Part shown: positions 36,612 through 45,198 of the stretch, in pieces
Layout: each line of letters begins with the position of its first letter
Position numbering within the stretch: position 1 is the first letter of the stretch
From: Pseudoalteromonas luteoviolacea
GTDB lineage: Bacteria > Pseudomonadota > Gammaproteobacteria > Enterobacterales > Alteromonadaceae
DNA length: 64,000 nt
Reading direction: 5' to 3'
Assembly (NCBI RefSeq): GCF_018100925.1
Contig: NZ_JAGJEH010000009.1
Coordinates: 124,001 to 188,000 of the forward strand
Translations under genes and position numbers: made by a program
Notes under the pieces: model-generated
Told to the model about the DNA's origin: nothing
Seen by the model: the letters and a program-made list of their open reading frames with translations, nothing else
Database searches by the model: none

Positions 36612-36989
36612 AATTTTCCTTAAATACACAATAAGTAGCATGTTTAACTATGCTAATAAATTCATCCCAAAATCGGGAAAACAAAAATAACAAAACACCC
36701 AAGCCAAGTAAATATATTTTATACAATATCCAATATTTTTAATTAATTTAATTGTAAAAAACAATATAATTTAAATTGCAATAATTGGATTTTACTCAAT
36801 AAAATTTTGATATTACCTGAAAGCTATAGGTGTGATGTGACTCGTGATTATGATGTTAACTGACAGAATAAAAATAAATTGCTGGTGATAAATGCGTGTT
36901 TTTTATTAGATACCCCACACATGTGCAAGGAGTATCTATTTAATATTTATCAAATATCATGATAGGTTTGAGTACGAAATATATGGCTG
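36612..36989. other. 378-bp AT-rich stretch, no gene seen
   Basis: This lies between the DM9-like gene start and the DUF2235 gene end, both on the minus strand. It probably holds the promoter of the former. An imperfect AGATACCCC / GGAGTATCT pair near 36919-36948 may be a terminator remnant of the DUF2235 gene. No small frame with a ribosome site was found. Confidence 0.45.
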
Positions 36990-38000
36990 TTAGCTAGGAT
37001 TACTTGTTTTTTCCATAAATTCAATTGCATTCACAGGCTGGTAGCACTCGCTTTCACAAATGCGTCGATAGACGCTATCATGCAGTGACTCATTGGTACG
37101 TTGTCCTACACCTAATTTGCGTATTTTTTCTGTAATTTTATACACCCAACTCATTGAGTCTCTATATTCATCTAAATGATAGGGTCGATAGTAAGACAAA
37201 AATCGTTCATTAAAGACTAAACCGTGCTCAGTCGCTCTCTCTTTGATCCAATGCAGTGAGATGTTAGCAAGCCCATCTTGTGAATACCCACCGCCTACAT
37301 TACTGTGGCTACCTGCAAACCATTTTTGCTCCAGAGTTTGAGTTGAGCCTTCTGGCAATGTCCAAATTGCAGGTTTAAAAGGCCCTCGTTTTTCATCAAT
37401 GGCCAGAGCGTGATAAGCATGCTCAATGTTGTCTGTTAGACTGACATCATGAAATTGATAGCGACGATTAATTAAATCAAAGTCGAATGGTAAACCTAGC
37501 GCGCCAACTGTATCCCAAACTCCTACGAACTTAATCGATATGTCTGTACATTTGTGTTCTGTTTTGAATGCATCGACTTCAGTGTCAGATGCCCTATTAC
37601 GGTACAACCTGTATGCTTCTGGCATATAAAAAGCGTGGTCTTTAGGTAACAACCCTATTTTATTGATAAGCCCAATCACGCTTCGAATGGTATATGCGCC
37701 TCGGCTAAAACCAAAGCCATAAATCTCATCACCAGGCTGATAATTTAAAACCAAAAATTGATATGCACGCAGTACATTTTGCGATAGGCCGAGGCCAAAA
37801 CCGCCTCCTAGAATTTTATCCATTCCCCAATGTGTACCGACGCCTTCACTATAGTAAACAACTTGATGAATGCCATTTGGACAAACTTGTTCAACACCTC
37901 GGGCCAACTTAACAACATTGGTTGGTTTTCTTTTACCACGATCATATTGCGCAGGCTTATTCCACGTCCCATCCATACACAACACCAATCTTTTCATCAC
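36990..38000 (-). CDS. DUF2235 alpha/beta-hydrolase-like protein
   Basis: This 336-residue cytoplasmic protein starts with RLVLCMDGTWNKP and contains GFGFSRGAYTIRSV (the nucleophile elbow with Ser near 99), FVGVWDTVGALGLP and a late WFAGSHSNVGGGY with the catalytic His. These are the hallmarks of DUF2235, a family that includes Tle1 phospholipase effectors of type VI secretion. Here the protein is short and has no VgrG, PAAR or immunity gene beside it, so a housekeeping or orphan hydrolase is more likely. AAAAGGAAAAGTG precedes the tandem ATGATG start. Confidence 0.85.
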   Translation of the reverse strand: MMKRLVLCMDGTWNKPAQYDRGKRKPTNVVKLARGVEQVCPNGIHQVVYYSEGVGTHWGMDKILGGGFGLGLSQNVLRAYQFLVLNYQPGDEIYGFGFSRGAYTIRSVIGLINKIGLLPKDHAFYMPEAYRLYRNRASDTEVDAFKTEHKCTDISIKFVGVWDTVGALGLPFDFDLINRRYQFHDVSLTDNIEHAYHALAIDEKRGPFKPAIWTLPEGSTQTLEQKWFAGSHSNVGGGYSQDGLANISLHWIKERATEHGLVFNERFLSYYRPYHLDEYRDSMSWVYKITEKIRKLGVGQRTNESLHDSVYRRICESECYQPVNAIEFMEKTSNPS

Positions 38001-38120
38001 TTTTCCTTTTAAAAATCAGCACGATTAAGAATTGACGCTAAGATACAATTAAACTCATTGATAAAAAAGGGCAATTTTCACCTTTACTTTAAATTGATCA
38101 AACTCGCTAGACATTCAATG

Positions 38121-38438
38121 CTATGCGTCTGATTCAACTATTTCGTACTCGCGAATAATGGTGATATCTCTGACTGATGGCGTAAAATACTTCGCCTTTA
38201 CGACTTGATACTCTGGCGCATTAAAAAATGATGTCATGACGTTTTTATTTGGGAACCGAATAGTAAATACACGGTTGATGTTTTGCGTAACTTCGCTTTT
38301 TAGCACTTCTTCAATGCGGAAGTCATATCCGAATTCACCACCCATTGACACTAAAACTGGTTTCATCGCTTCACGATAATCACTATATAAGTTATCGTCC
38401 TTCACATCTAAGCCTACCAACATTTCATAGATTGCCAT
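38121..38438 (-). CDS. DUF1330-like protein
   Basis: This 105-residue single-domain alpha/beta-barrel protein is related to dimeric ABM/NIPSNAP folds: AIYEMLVGLDVKDDNLYSDYREAMKPVL, then a strand region and FFNAPEYQVVKAKY. No catalytic residues are known for the family. The start at 38438 follows AGAAGGAAAAAGT; the longer frame to 38486 lacks one. Function unknown. Confidence 0.7.
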   Translation of the reverse strand: MAIYEMLVGLDVKDDNLYSDYREAMKPVLVSMGGEFGYDFRIEEVLKSEVTQNINRVFTIRFPNKNVMTSFFNAPEYQVVKAKYFTPSVRDITIIREYEIVESDA

Positions 38439-38633
38439 ACTTTTTCCTTCTGTGTTCAAACCCGGTATTGCTGCGCAAAGAAACACTCGCGAATTAGTGA
38501 TTTCTATTACTATTGTTGATCTAGTACTTACCTAGCCTGTTCGTCGTATTCATCACATTGACTCTAAACAGTACTTTCCTCGCTTTAAACCTAATTGACA
38601 TTAATACCTTGGTGCTATTTCTCGGGGTAGATT

Positions 38634-38651
38634 GGAGGTGAGACCACCTCC
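38634..38651. terminator. Hairpin after the double-glycine peptide gene
   Basis: GGAGGTG (38634-38640) / CACCTCC (38645-38651), a perfect 7-bp GC-rich stem with a 4-nt loop, lies 7 bp past the peptide stop on the minus strand. No T run follows. Confidence 0.55.
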
Positions 38652-38658
38652 GAAGTAT

Positions 38659-38811
38659 TTATTTAATCACGTCTGTATCACAGAAGATCAAAATGGAAGT
38701 AATGCCTTTTATCTCAGCTCCACCTGCAATCTTTTTTGTATCCTGTGGGGTTAAATGTGTATCTGCTACTACAAGCTTTTTTAAGTTTGCTTTTTTTAAT
38801 ACTGGTTTCAT
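38659..38811 (-). CDS. Double-glycine leader peptide (bacteriocin/RiPP-like)
   Basis: This 50-residue frame has a strong AAGGA ribosome site 8 nt before the ATG. It has a Lys-rich leader (MKPVLKKANLKKLVV), then LTPQDTKKIAGG ending in a double glycine at residues 30-31, and a 19-residue hydrophobic core with one Cys (AEIKGITSILIFCDTDVIK). This is the layout of class II bacteriocin and RiPP precursors cut and exported by C39-peptidase ABC transporters, a type frequent as small orphan genes in Pseudoalteromonas-like bacteria. No modification enzyme or C39 transporter is nearby, so processing would have to be in trans. The call rests on pattern and is moderate. Confidence 0.7.
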   Translation of the reverse strand: MKPVLKKANLKKLVVADTHLTPQDTKKIAGGAEIKGITSILIFCDTDVIK

Positions 38812-39129
38812 TTTTCTATTCCTTGTTTATTTTTAAAGTGTTGATTTATTATGTTTTTGTTTAATTTTAAGTCAATGTTATTTTGATACTCTTTGATTTT
38901 CAACATTTATCTTTGAATTTTTCACTGTTGCTTCAGCCTTTTATTATTTATCGGCGTATTTGATCTGAACACGCAAAAGGGCTGAAGTTCAAGTATTTAG
39001 GAAACAGAGTCTGTTATGAACGAAATACCCCATTCCAGATTTTGTACTGAGTATTATTGTCACAACCTTCACAATTGCTCCTCAATGATCTTTTATATAG
39101 TACTGTAATTGTATTTTTTGGACAAAAGC
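38812..39129. promoter_or_regulatory. Upstream region of peptide and cytosine deaminase genes
   Basis: This is the divergent promoter region. It contains a long-distance inverted repeat CTTCAGCC (38931-38938) / GGCTGAAG (38980-38987), extendable with TTTT/AAAA. No protein frame was recognised. Confidence 0.4.
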
Positions 39130-39708
39130 ATGATAGCGCCACTCTTTACACACGATACCCAAATTAATGATGCTTCGCTCAACGTCATTGCCCATATGCC
39201 CACAGCGAGTTTATCAACTTTAATGGCTAACGAGTTTACCTTGAAGCTTAGTGATACTGACTATATGCGAATCGCAGTGCTGCTTGCGAAAAAAAGTTAT
39301 GACGAAGGCGGTTGCCCCATTGGTGCAGTAATTGTCAACAATCATACAAAGGAAATTGTGGGTAAGGGACACAATACACTCGTGCAAGAGTCCCATCCTT
39401 ACAACCATGGCGAAACTTCTGCAATTAGAGATGCTGGCAGGATAGACTTTTCTCAGACGACCCTATACACCAGTTTAAGCCCTTGTGATGTATGCGCCAC
39501 CTTGTTATATATGCGTGGGTTTAATCGTGTGGTGGTTGGCGACGTGAGCAACGCCTGTGGCAATGAAAGGCTATTGAAAGAAAAAGGCATTGTTGTCGAC
39601 ATCCTTGAAGACCAGATGGGCATAAGCCAATACGCTCAGTTCAGAAAGGAAAAGCCGAACCAAGATCTAGAAGACTGGCAAGGTTTAGCCGCAATATCTA
39701 AATCGTAA
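39130..39708 (+). CDS. Yeast-type cytosine deaminase
   Basis: This 192-residue zinc deaminase is related to Saccharomyces Fcy1, which converts cytosine to uracil. The core aligns by eye: GGCPIGAVIVNN, GKGHNTLVQ, NHGETSAIRDAGRI (zinc His and catalytic Glu), TTLYTSLSPCDVCATLL (two zinc Cys) and RVVVGDVSNACGNERLL, ending in RKEKPNQDLEDWQGL like the yeast C-terminus. Bacterial CodA belongs to a different fold. A ~45-residue N-terminal extension precedes the domain. ATG 39130 has a weak site; a TTG at 39109 is an alternative. Other nucleobase substrates (guanine, tRNA adenosine) cannot be excluded. Confidence 0.78.
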   Translation: MIAPLFTHDTQINDASLNVIAHMPTASLSTLMANEFTLKLSDTDYMRIAVLLAKKSYDEGGCPIGAVIVNNHTKEIVGKGHNTLVQESHPYNHGETSAIRDAGRIDFSQTTLYTSLSPCDVCATLLYMRGFNRVVVGDVSNACGNERLLKEKGIVVDILEDQMGISQYAQFRKEKPNQDLEDWQGLAAISKS

Positions 39709-39824
39709 CTAAGACCAAATGCACATATTTCAAAATTGGCCTTTTTGGTCGTCCAGCTAATTTTGTTGCAATTGAACTCTCAATTCTACGATAAATGACG
39801 AAAGTTTTTTAATTCCAGTTTCAT

Positions 39825-39854
39825 TAACCTAAAGGTATATATATTTTTAGGTTA
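39825..39854. repeat. 9-bp inverted repeat
   Basis: TAACCTAAA (39825-39833) and TTTAGGTTA (39846-39854) are separated by 12 A/T-rich bases. It lies 117 bp after the deaminase stop and 72 bp before the small pseudogene. It could be an operator or a weak terminator. Confidence 0.45.
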
Positions 39855-39925
39855 CCCTCTTTCACACTACAGAAAAGCCTAAGTTAAGCCATTTATTCGG
39901 TATTTCAATTTTATCGTATTAAGCT

Positions 39926-40089
39926 ATGAAACCATGGGGCATAAGAAGCATCTTGGCAGTGTTGATCATTTATATTTTGCTTATCTTAATGACTGCTTTT
40001 GTCGATAACCCAGCGAAACACAAGCTTTAACCATATGGTTTAAGATACCTGTCTTTACCGTATTATTGTGGTTTATCTTTGGTCCATGA
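39926..40089 (+). pseudogene. Small membrane protein gene with a frameshift
   Basis: The frame from ATG 39926 encodes MKPWGIRSILAVLII and a membrane helix, then stops after 34 codons at 40028. In the +2 frame starting at 40018 the reading continues as TQALTIWFKIPVFTVLLWFI to a stop at 40087. Adding one A in the GCGAAACACA run would restore a single 54-residue protein with two membrane helices. Either the gene is broken by a 1-bp deletion or the assembly has an error there. No family was recognised. Confidence 0.6.
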
Positions 40090-40158
40090 TCTATTTTAAA
40101 CGCTGCTCAAACTAACTGTTTATAGTAAGTTTGGGATGGGTTTATAACAAAGGCGTGC

Positions 40159-40189
40159 TGTCAGAGTTAACTAGCAATCAACTCTGACA
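40159..40189. terminator. Hairpin downstream of yceI
   Basis: TGTCAGAGTT (40159-40168) and AACTCTGACA (40180-40189), a perfect 10-bp stem with an 11-nt loop, lies 19 bp past the yceI stop on the minus strand. T run weak. Confidence 0.6.
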
Positions 40190-40208
40190 TCAAGTTTGGC
40201 ATCAGCCG

Positions 40209-40784
40209 TTAAAGGCGAATACCTTCAATATGTAGCTCTAAAGTCACATGGGTTGATGCAGGACCAAGGTTATAATCAATACCAAAATCTTTTAGCTTTA
40301 GCGATGTTTCACCAGAGAAACCTACACGGTAACCACCCCAAGGATCTTTACCTTCGCCAATTTTTTCGACTGGGAAAGTAATCGTTCTTTTAACACCGTT
40401 TAACTCGAGTAAGCCTGTAAGCTTAGCTTCTGTGTCGCTAACTTGCTCATACTTAGTGCTTTCAAAAGTTGCTTTTGGAAACTGTTTGACGTTCAAAAAA
40501 TCTTTGCCACGAAGGTGCTTGTCACGCTCTGCATGGTTCGAGTCAATACTTGCTGTATTGATCACGATGTTAATTTTTGAATCATTCGGCTTATTTTTGT
40601 CATAGTTAAACTTGCCGTCAAAATCGTTAAATCTACCCGTCAACCAGCTATATCCTAAGTGCTTAATTTTAAAATTGATGAAAGCGTGTGCTCCCGCTTT
40701 ATCTACTTTATATTCTGCGGCGTTTGCAACGCCCGACATCACTAAACCAGTTGCTAAAATCGCACTAACGATACGCTTTTTCAT
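40209..40784 (-). CDS. YceI family periplasmic protein
   Basis: This 191-residue exported protein has a signal peptide ending ANA-A. The lipocalin-like YceI barrel begins YKVDKAGAHAFINFKIKHLGYSWLTGRFNDFDG and ends TLELHIEGIRL. YceI proteins bind polyisoprenoids or similar lipids in a central cavity. It lies 43 bp after the cytochrome b561 gene. This pairing is widespread and suggests a membrane redox function involving a quinone-like ligand. Confidence 0.92.
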   Translation of the reverse strand: MKKRIVSAILATGLVMSGVANAAEYKVDKAGAHAFINFKIKHLGYSWLTGRFNDFDGKFNYDKNKPNDSKINIVINTASIDSNHAERDKHLRGKDFLNVKQFPKATFESTKYEQVSDTEAKLTGLLELNGVKRTITFPVEKIGEGKDPWGGYRVGFSGETSLKLKDFGIDYNLGPASTHVTLELHIEGIRL

Positions 40785-40827
40785 ATATTAACCTCTAATA
40801 ATTTACTTTGATTCTTAAAATTAATTT

Positions 40828-41373
40828 TTATTTAGATGCTTTTAATATCCGGCTCAAACCGCCATCTTTATTAATAAGCTGATGTTTTAGCGCAGCCATT
40901 ATATGTACAGCTACAAACCCAATTAAACCCCATGCAAGCCAAAAATGGATATCACCAACAATATCTTCTTGATTGTCAAATGACCAAGGCAAAGCTGGCA
41001 CTTCAAATAGCTCAAATACGCTAATTGGTTTACCGTCCGCCGTGGAGATAAAGTAGCCACTCAATAGCAGCAGTAGCATAAGGATATATAGTACTTGATG
41101 GCCAAGCCGCGCTGCTAGCTGCTCTAGCTTAGGTCCTGGCAATTCCTGTGGCTTAATGTTGATACATCGCCACACAAAACGGAACAACCACAGCCCCATT
41201 AAAATAATCCCTAATGACTTATGCAAATCTAGAGAGCCTTTATACCACGGGTCGTAATATGTTAACTCAACCATATATAAGCCAAGGCCAAACATAAAAA
41301 AGATCGCCAGAGCCATTAACCAATGCACTGCGATACTTACCCAGCCATAACTCTGATTGCTGTTTTTCAGCAT
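40828..41373 (-). CDS. Cytochrome b561
   Basis: This 181-residue inner-membrane dihaem cytochrome has four membrane helices and conserved His residues in SIAVHWLMALAIF, LDLHKSLGI, LGHQVLYILM and IHFWLAWGLIGFVAVHIMAAL. It likely transfers electrons between the quinone pool and a periplasmic or lipid substrate. It is first in an operon with yceI and divergent from a LysR regulator, with a 141-bp spacer. Confidence 0.93.
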   Translation of the reverse strand: MLKNSNQSYGWVSIAVHWLMALAIFFMFGLGLYMVELTYYDPWYKGSLDLHKSLGIILMGLWLFRFVWRCINIKPQELPGPKLEQLAARLGHQVLYILMLLLLLSGYFISTADGKPISVFELFEVPALPWSFDNQEDIVGDIHFWLAWGLIGFVAVHIMAALKHQLINKDGGLSRILKASK

Positions 41374-41514
41374 ATGACACCTTACTTCTATAAGTTACTG
41401 ATCTTAGGTTACCGCGTAGAAGGTGAAATGCATAGTGCATAAAGTAAAGAACTAATGTGCAAAAAACTATATACTCAGACACTAGACGAAGTTGAATAAT
41501 TTATATTTATAATT

Positions 41515-42411
41515 ATGCAGAAATTAAATTGGGATGATTTCAAAGTTGCTCATACCGTAGCAAAAGCGGGTTCCCTTGCCAAAGCTGCCGCACAATTAAG
41601 ATGCAATCATACGACCGTATTACGCCATATTAACCGCTTAGAAGACGCACTCAACGTTAAATTGTTTATCCGCCATCAACGGGGTTATCAACTCACCGAT
41701 GCCGGGCATATCATGACTGAAACACTGACGGATCTTGATACCCAATTTATTGCCTTAGAAGATAAATTGCAAAGTATTCAACAGGAGTTTAGCGGGAAAA
41801 TCAGGGTCACAACTGTGACATCATATTCAGCTATGCTTGCTCCGGCAATGTATCAGTTTAGGAAAACCTATCCAAAAGTTAGAATAGAGTTGTTGGCAAC
41901 TGACGAAGTCATTCCTGCGCAAAGTGGAAATATCCATGTTGCGCTCAGAGCTGGCCCTGAGCCCAAAGAGCCAGACCTTATTGCTCGCCATGTCTTATCA
42001 CTCAAAATGGCGTATTTTGCATCACAAGATTATATCGCAGAGCATGGTCAACCGAAGCATGAAAGCGATTTTAATAACTTTCACTGGCTTATGCCTGACA
42101 AGTCTAAGCACCATATTCCTTTCATCAATCAGGTTATTCAACACTTGCACAATGAAAATATTGTTTATACCAGCAACCAGTTTCTTGACATACAATCCGC
42201 CGTTGTCAGTGGCATGGGGATCGGCCCACTGTCTGACAACGACGCCAGAAGATATCCAAATTTAGTTAGACTTGATGCGTGCCCCTTGCTAAGTTCAGAA
42301 AATGTCGGGGCACTTTGGTATACCTATCACAAGGATCTTAAACAAAACGCTAAAATACGTGCGTTATATGATGTTTTGGTGCAGCATACCAGCCACCTTG
42401 CCGCTGGGTAA
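41515..42411 (+). CDS. LysR family transcriptional regulator
   Basis: This 298-residue regulator has an N-terminal winged helix-turn-helix (VAKAGSLAKAAAQLRCNHTTVLRHINRLEDAL, residues ~15-50) and a C-terminal periplasmic-binding-like sensor (~92-290). Divergent orientation from the b561-yceI operon makes that operon its likely target. The inducer is unknown. The start follows a poor ribosome site in an A/T-rich stretch. Confidence 0.92.
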   Translation: MQKLNWDDFKVAHTVAKAGSLAKAAAQLRCNHTTVLRHINRLEDALNVKLFIRHQRGYQLTDAGHIMTETLTDLDTQFIALEDKLQSIQQEFSGKIRVTTVTSYSAMLAPAMYQFRKTYPKVRIELLATDEVIPAQSGNIHVALRAGPEPKEPDLIARHVLSLKMAYFASQDYIAEHGQPKHESDFNNFHWLMPDKSKHHIPFINQVIQHLHNENIVYTSNQFLDIQSAVVSGMGIGPLSDNDARRYPNLVRLDACPLLSSENVGALWYTYHKDLKQNAKIRALYDVLVQHTSHLAAG

Positions 42412-42427
42412 ACGCACGTTTCTTATA

Positions 42428-42491
42428 GTGAACAGGGCTAAAAACCTCATCTACTAGTGCTTCTTAACTGTGATATCCTTGCCCTGTTCAC
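42428..42491. repeat. 11-bp inverted repeat at convergent gene ends
   Basis: GTGAACAGGGC (42428-42438) and GCCCTGTTCAC (42481-42491) are exact inverted copies 42 bp apart, in the LysR 3' region and the last codons of the cupin gene. They could form a shared transcript-end hairpin. Confidence 0.5.
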
Positions 42492-42876
42492 CCGCATAAA
42501 ACACGATGATCCTGACATCTTCATTGCCGACGGCTTTGCCTTTATGCCACTGGTGGACTAACTCAACAATGGGGTCACCGGATTTTAATATTAGCTGCTC
42601 TCCACTTTGTTTGGTTACATGCAATTCCCCGGTAATCAAGACACCCGCATTGATCACTGGGTGAAGGTGCATTGGCAACTCTGTTCCGGCGGGTATGACA
42701 ATATCCAGTACGGTAATTTCTGGTTTTCCAGATGGGTATGCTGGCAATTCCGTGCCATCCCAACTTTGGGAAGTTTTGGCTAAGGTTTTTACGCTTACTT
42801 CCTTACTAGATACAGATGACGTGTTGCCTAATAATAGAATCAAAGACAAGGCTGTTAAAGATGATCTTATACTCAT
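42454..42876 (-). CDS. Exported cupin domain protein
   Basis: This 140-residue protein has a probable signal peptide (~1-24). The cupin core includes IPAGTELPMHLHPVINAGVLITGELHV (metal-binding His pair), then GDPIVELVHQWHKGKAVG. It is probably a small metal-binding barrel in the periplasm. Enzymatic role unknown. Confidence 0.8.
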   Translation of the reverse strand: MSIRSSLTALSLILLLGNTSSVSSKEVSVKTLAKTSQSWDGTELPAYPSGKPEITVLDIVIPAGTELPMHLHPVINAGVLITGELHVTKQSGEQLILKSGDPIVELVHQWHKGKAVGNEDVRIIVFYAGEQGKDITVKKH

Positions 42877-42972
42877 AATTCATGCTTATTTTATTTTTAA
42901 TTGACCTTACTGTAATCAACCTGTTTAAAATTAGCCATGAGATTTTAAATAATTACGACTATTGCCTGAAAA

Positions 42973-42999
42973 ACAAAAAGCCCGCGAAATGCGGGCTTT
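42973..42999 (-). terminator. Terminator of the SulP gene
   Basis: AAAGCCCGC (42977-42985) / GCGGGCTTT (42991-42999) is a perfect stem with a T run on the minus strand, 21 bp past the SulP stop. Confidence 0.9.
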
Positions 43000-43019
43000 A
43001 AGACTAAGTAATGTAAAAA

Positions 43020-44576
43020 TTACGCAAGCTTGTCTGAGGCAACCTTATATTTTGGATCCTCAATAACGTTAATTTCTACCAAATCAGACGCTTTATCTAG
43101 CAACTGTTTACAGTCTTGACTTAAGTGGCGTAAATGCAACTTTTTGCCAGCTTTCGTGTATTTCTCAGCCAAAGCATCAATGGCTTCAATTGCACTGTGA
43201 TCTGCAACACGGCTATATTTAAATTCAACAATAACATCTTCAGGGTCATTGGCGATATCAAAAAGCTCAGCAAAGTTCTTCACCGAACCAAAAAATAGCG
43301 GACCATGTAACTCATAAACCTTAGAACCGTCATCATCTATATAATTGTTGGTATAGATATGTTTTGCATGCTCCCAAGCAAACACAAGTGCAGAAACAAT
43401 AACACCTACACATACTGCTATTGCAAGGTCAGTGATAACGGTTACACCTGAAACTAACACAATAACAAATGCATCGCTCTTAGGAATACGCTTCATTAAA
43501 CGGAAACTAGACCATTCAAACGTCCCTAGCACTACCATGAACATAACACCAACAAGAGCAGCAAGTGGGATCATCTCAATTAAGCTGGCAGCAAATAAAA
43601 TGAAACCAAGTAATAGTAGTGCTGCTGTAATACCTGATAAACGGCTACGGCCACCAGAGTTAATGTTTATCATAGATTGGCCAATCATGGCACAGCCACC
43701 CATTGCACCAAACACACCACACGTTACATTTGCAGCGCCCTGACCAACACATTCACGGTTACTGTTGCCGCGAGTTTCAGTGATTTCATCAATAAGTGTT
43801 AATGTCAGTAATGATTCAATTAGGCCAATAGCAGCAAGAATTAGCGCATATGGGAAAATAATTTTCAGTGTCTCAAGGTTCCAAGGTACATCAGGGATGT
43901 GGAACATTGGGAATCCACCAGCTATAGTTGCATCTGCATTGCCGCTCATGTCTTTTAAGTAATCTAGTACGTTGCGAGCGTCTAAATCAAAACCAATCAC
44001 AATACCTGTTACAACTAAAATCGCTGCCAAGCTTGACGGAATCGCAGTCGTCAATTTTGGTAGAAAATGAATGATAGCCATTGTCAATGCAACTAACCCC
44101 GCCATGATATATAGCTCTGAGCCTTGCATCCATTGCAAAGTACCAGCTTCATCCATTACTTTAAATTGACCTAATTGGGCTAAAAATATAACAATGGCTA
44201 AGCCATTCACAAAACCTAACATAACTGGGTGCGGTACCATTCGGATAAATTTACCCAACTTAAATATACCCGCTAAAATTTGTAAAATACCCATTAATAG
44301 CACTGTCGCGAACAGGTATTCGACACCATGTTCAATCACAAGACTTACCATTACTACTGCAAGTGCCCCGGTAGCACCTGAAATCATTCCTGGACGACCA
44401 CCAAAAATTGATGTGATCAATCCGACGATAAATGCTGCATACAAGCCAACCAGCGGGTCAACTTGTGCAACAAATGCGAATGCGACCGCTTCTGGTACCA
44501 GAGCTAATGCTACTGTTAAACCTGAAAGCACGTCGTTCTTAGCAGAGCTTGGCGCCTTGCCTATAAGATTAAACAT
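43020..44576 (-). CDS. SulP family anion transporter (BicA/DauA type)
   Basis: This 518-residue inner-membrane transporter has 10-14 membrane segments in residues ~10-400 and a C-terminal STAS domain (~410-505). The SulP signature lies in the start LSGLTVALALVPEAVAFAFVA. The family moves sulfate, bicarbonate or dicarboxylates, usually with Na+ or H+. Similarity of the N-terminal motif to BicA-type proteins suggests bicarbonate, but this is not decisive. The start follows GGGGATATAA. It is not in an obvious operon. Confidence 0.92.
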   Translation of the reverse strand: MFNLIGKAPSSAKNDVLSGLTVALALVPEAVAFAFVAQVDPLVGLYAAFIVGLITSIFGGRPGMISGATGALAVVMVSLVIEHGVEYLFATVLLMGILQILAGIFKLGKFIRMVPHPVMLGFVNGLAIVIFLAQLGQFKVMDEAGTLQWMQGSELYIMAGLVALTMAIIHFLPKLTTAIPSSLAAILVVTGIVIGFDLDARNVLDYLKDMSGNADATIAGGFPMFHIPDVPWNLETLKIIFPYALILAAIGLIESLLTLTLIDEITETRGNSNRECVGQGAANVTCGVFGAMGGCAMIGQSMININSGGRSRLSGITAALLLLGFILFAASLIEMIPLAALVGVMFMVVLGTFEWSSFRLMKRIPKSDAFVIVLVSGVTVITDLAIAVCVGVIVSALVFAWEHAKHIYTNNYIDDDGSKVYELHGPLFFGSVKNFAELFDIANDPEDVIVEFKYSRVADHSAIEAIDALAEKYTKAGKKLHLRHLSQDCKQLLDKASDLVEINVIEDPKYKVASDKLA

Positions 44577-44603
44577 TTATATCCCCAAGTGTTTTTTACT
44601 ACG

Positions 44604-44642
44604 ACAGAAAAGCGCTGGATCCTAACAAAATCCAGCGCTTTT
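44604..44642 (-). terminator. Terminator of the AsnC-type regulator
   Basis: A perfect 13-bp stem (AAAAGCGCTGGAT / ATCCAGCGCTTTT, 44608-44620 and 44630-44642) with a 9-nt loop lies 48 bp past the regulator stop. Confidence 0.85.
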
Positions 44643-44689
44643 AACAAACATGATACATTATAGTGTTAATTTGAGATGTCTGTATGACA

Positions 44690-45151
44690 CTAAATGATTG
44701 GTAATGCGGTTGAGCGTTTGACGCACGTCATGGTCACATTAGAGTGAACTTCTTGTACATATTCCAGGTTAAGTAAATTATCACGAACGAAAAGCTCGTA
44801 ACCTTCAATGCCTTTAGAGACAATACGCAGCATAAAGTCCATTGTACCAGCCATGGTGTAGCACTCTGTCACTTCATCATAGCTCATTATCAATTTTTCA
44901 AATTCAGCAAGATTGCTACGTCCATGATTTGAGAGTTTTACATGGGCATACACCAACATATCAAACCCAAGCTGTTTTTCATCTAACAGCGCAACTTTCC
45001 CTTTTATGAATCCATCTTGTTCTAATTTAGCGATGCGCCTCCAGCACGGAGATTGTGACAACCCTACTTTGTCTGCAATTTCAGCCGTGGACAAACTCGC
45101 ATCTTGCTGTAACAACGCTAGTATCTGACGATCAACTTGATTTAATGACAT
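44690..45151 (-). CDS. Lrp/AsnC family regulator
   Basis: This 153-residue paralogue of Lrp has a helix-turn-helix (ADKVGLSQSPCWRRIAKLEQDGFI, residues ~25-50) and a RAM effector domain (VTECYTMAGTMDFMLRIV). It is distinct in sequence from the lrp beside ald and lacks an adjacent amino-acid metabolism gene, so its target is unknown. It starts 47 bp after the stop of the glyoxalase-like gene on the same strand and may be partly co-transcribed with it. Confidence 0.92.
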   Translation of the reverse strand: MSLNQVDRQILALLQQDASLSTAEIADKVGLSQSPCWRRIAKLEQDGFIKGKVALLDEKQLGFDMLVYAHVKLSNHGRSNLAEFEKLIMSYDEVTECYTMAGTMDFMLRIVSKGIEGYELFVRDNLLNLEYVQEVHSNVTMTCVKRSTALPII

Positions 45152-45198
45152 ATTTTTCTTTATATTTTAGTGTTAAATTTTACGCTATTCACGTTGCG

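Noticed and set aside
36990..38000. Type VI secretion phospholipase effector
   Set aside because: The DUF2235 protein is short and lacks VgrG, PAAR, chaperone or immunity genes nearby.
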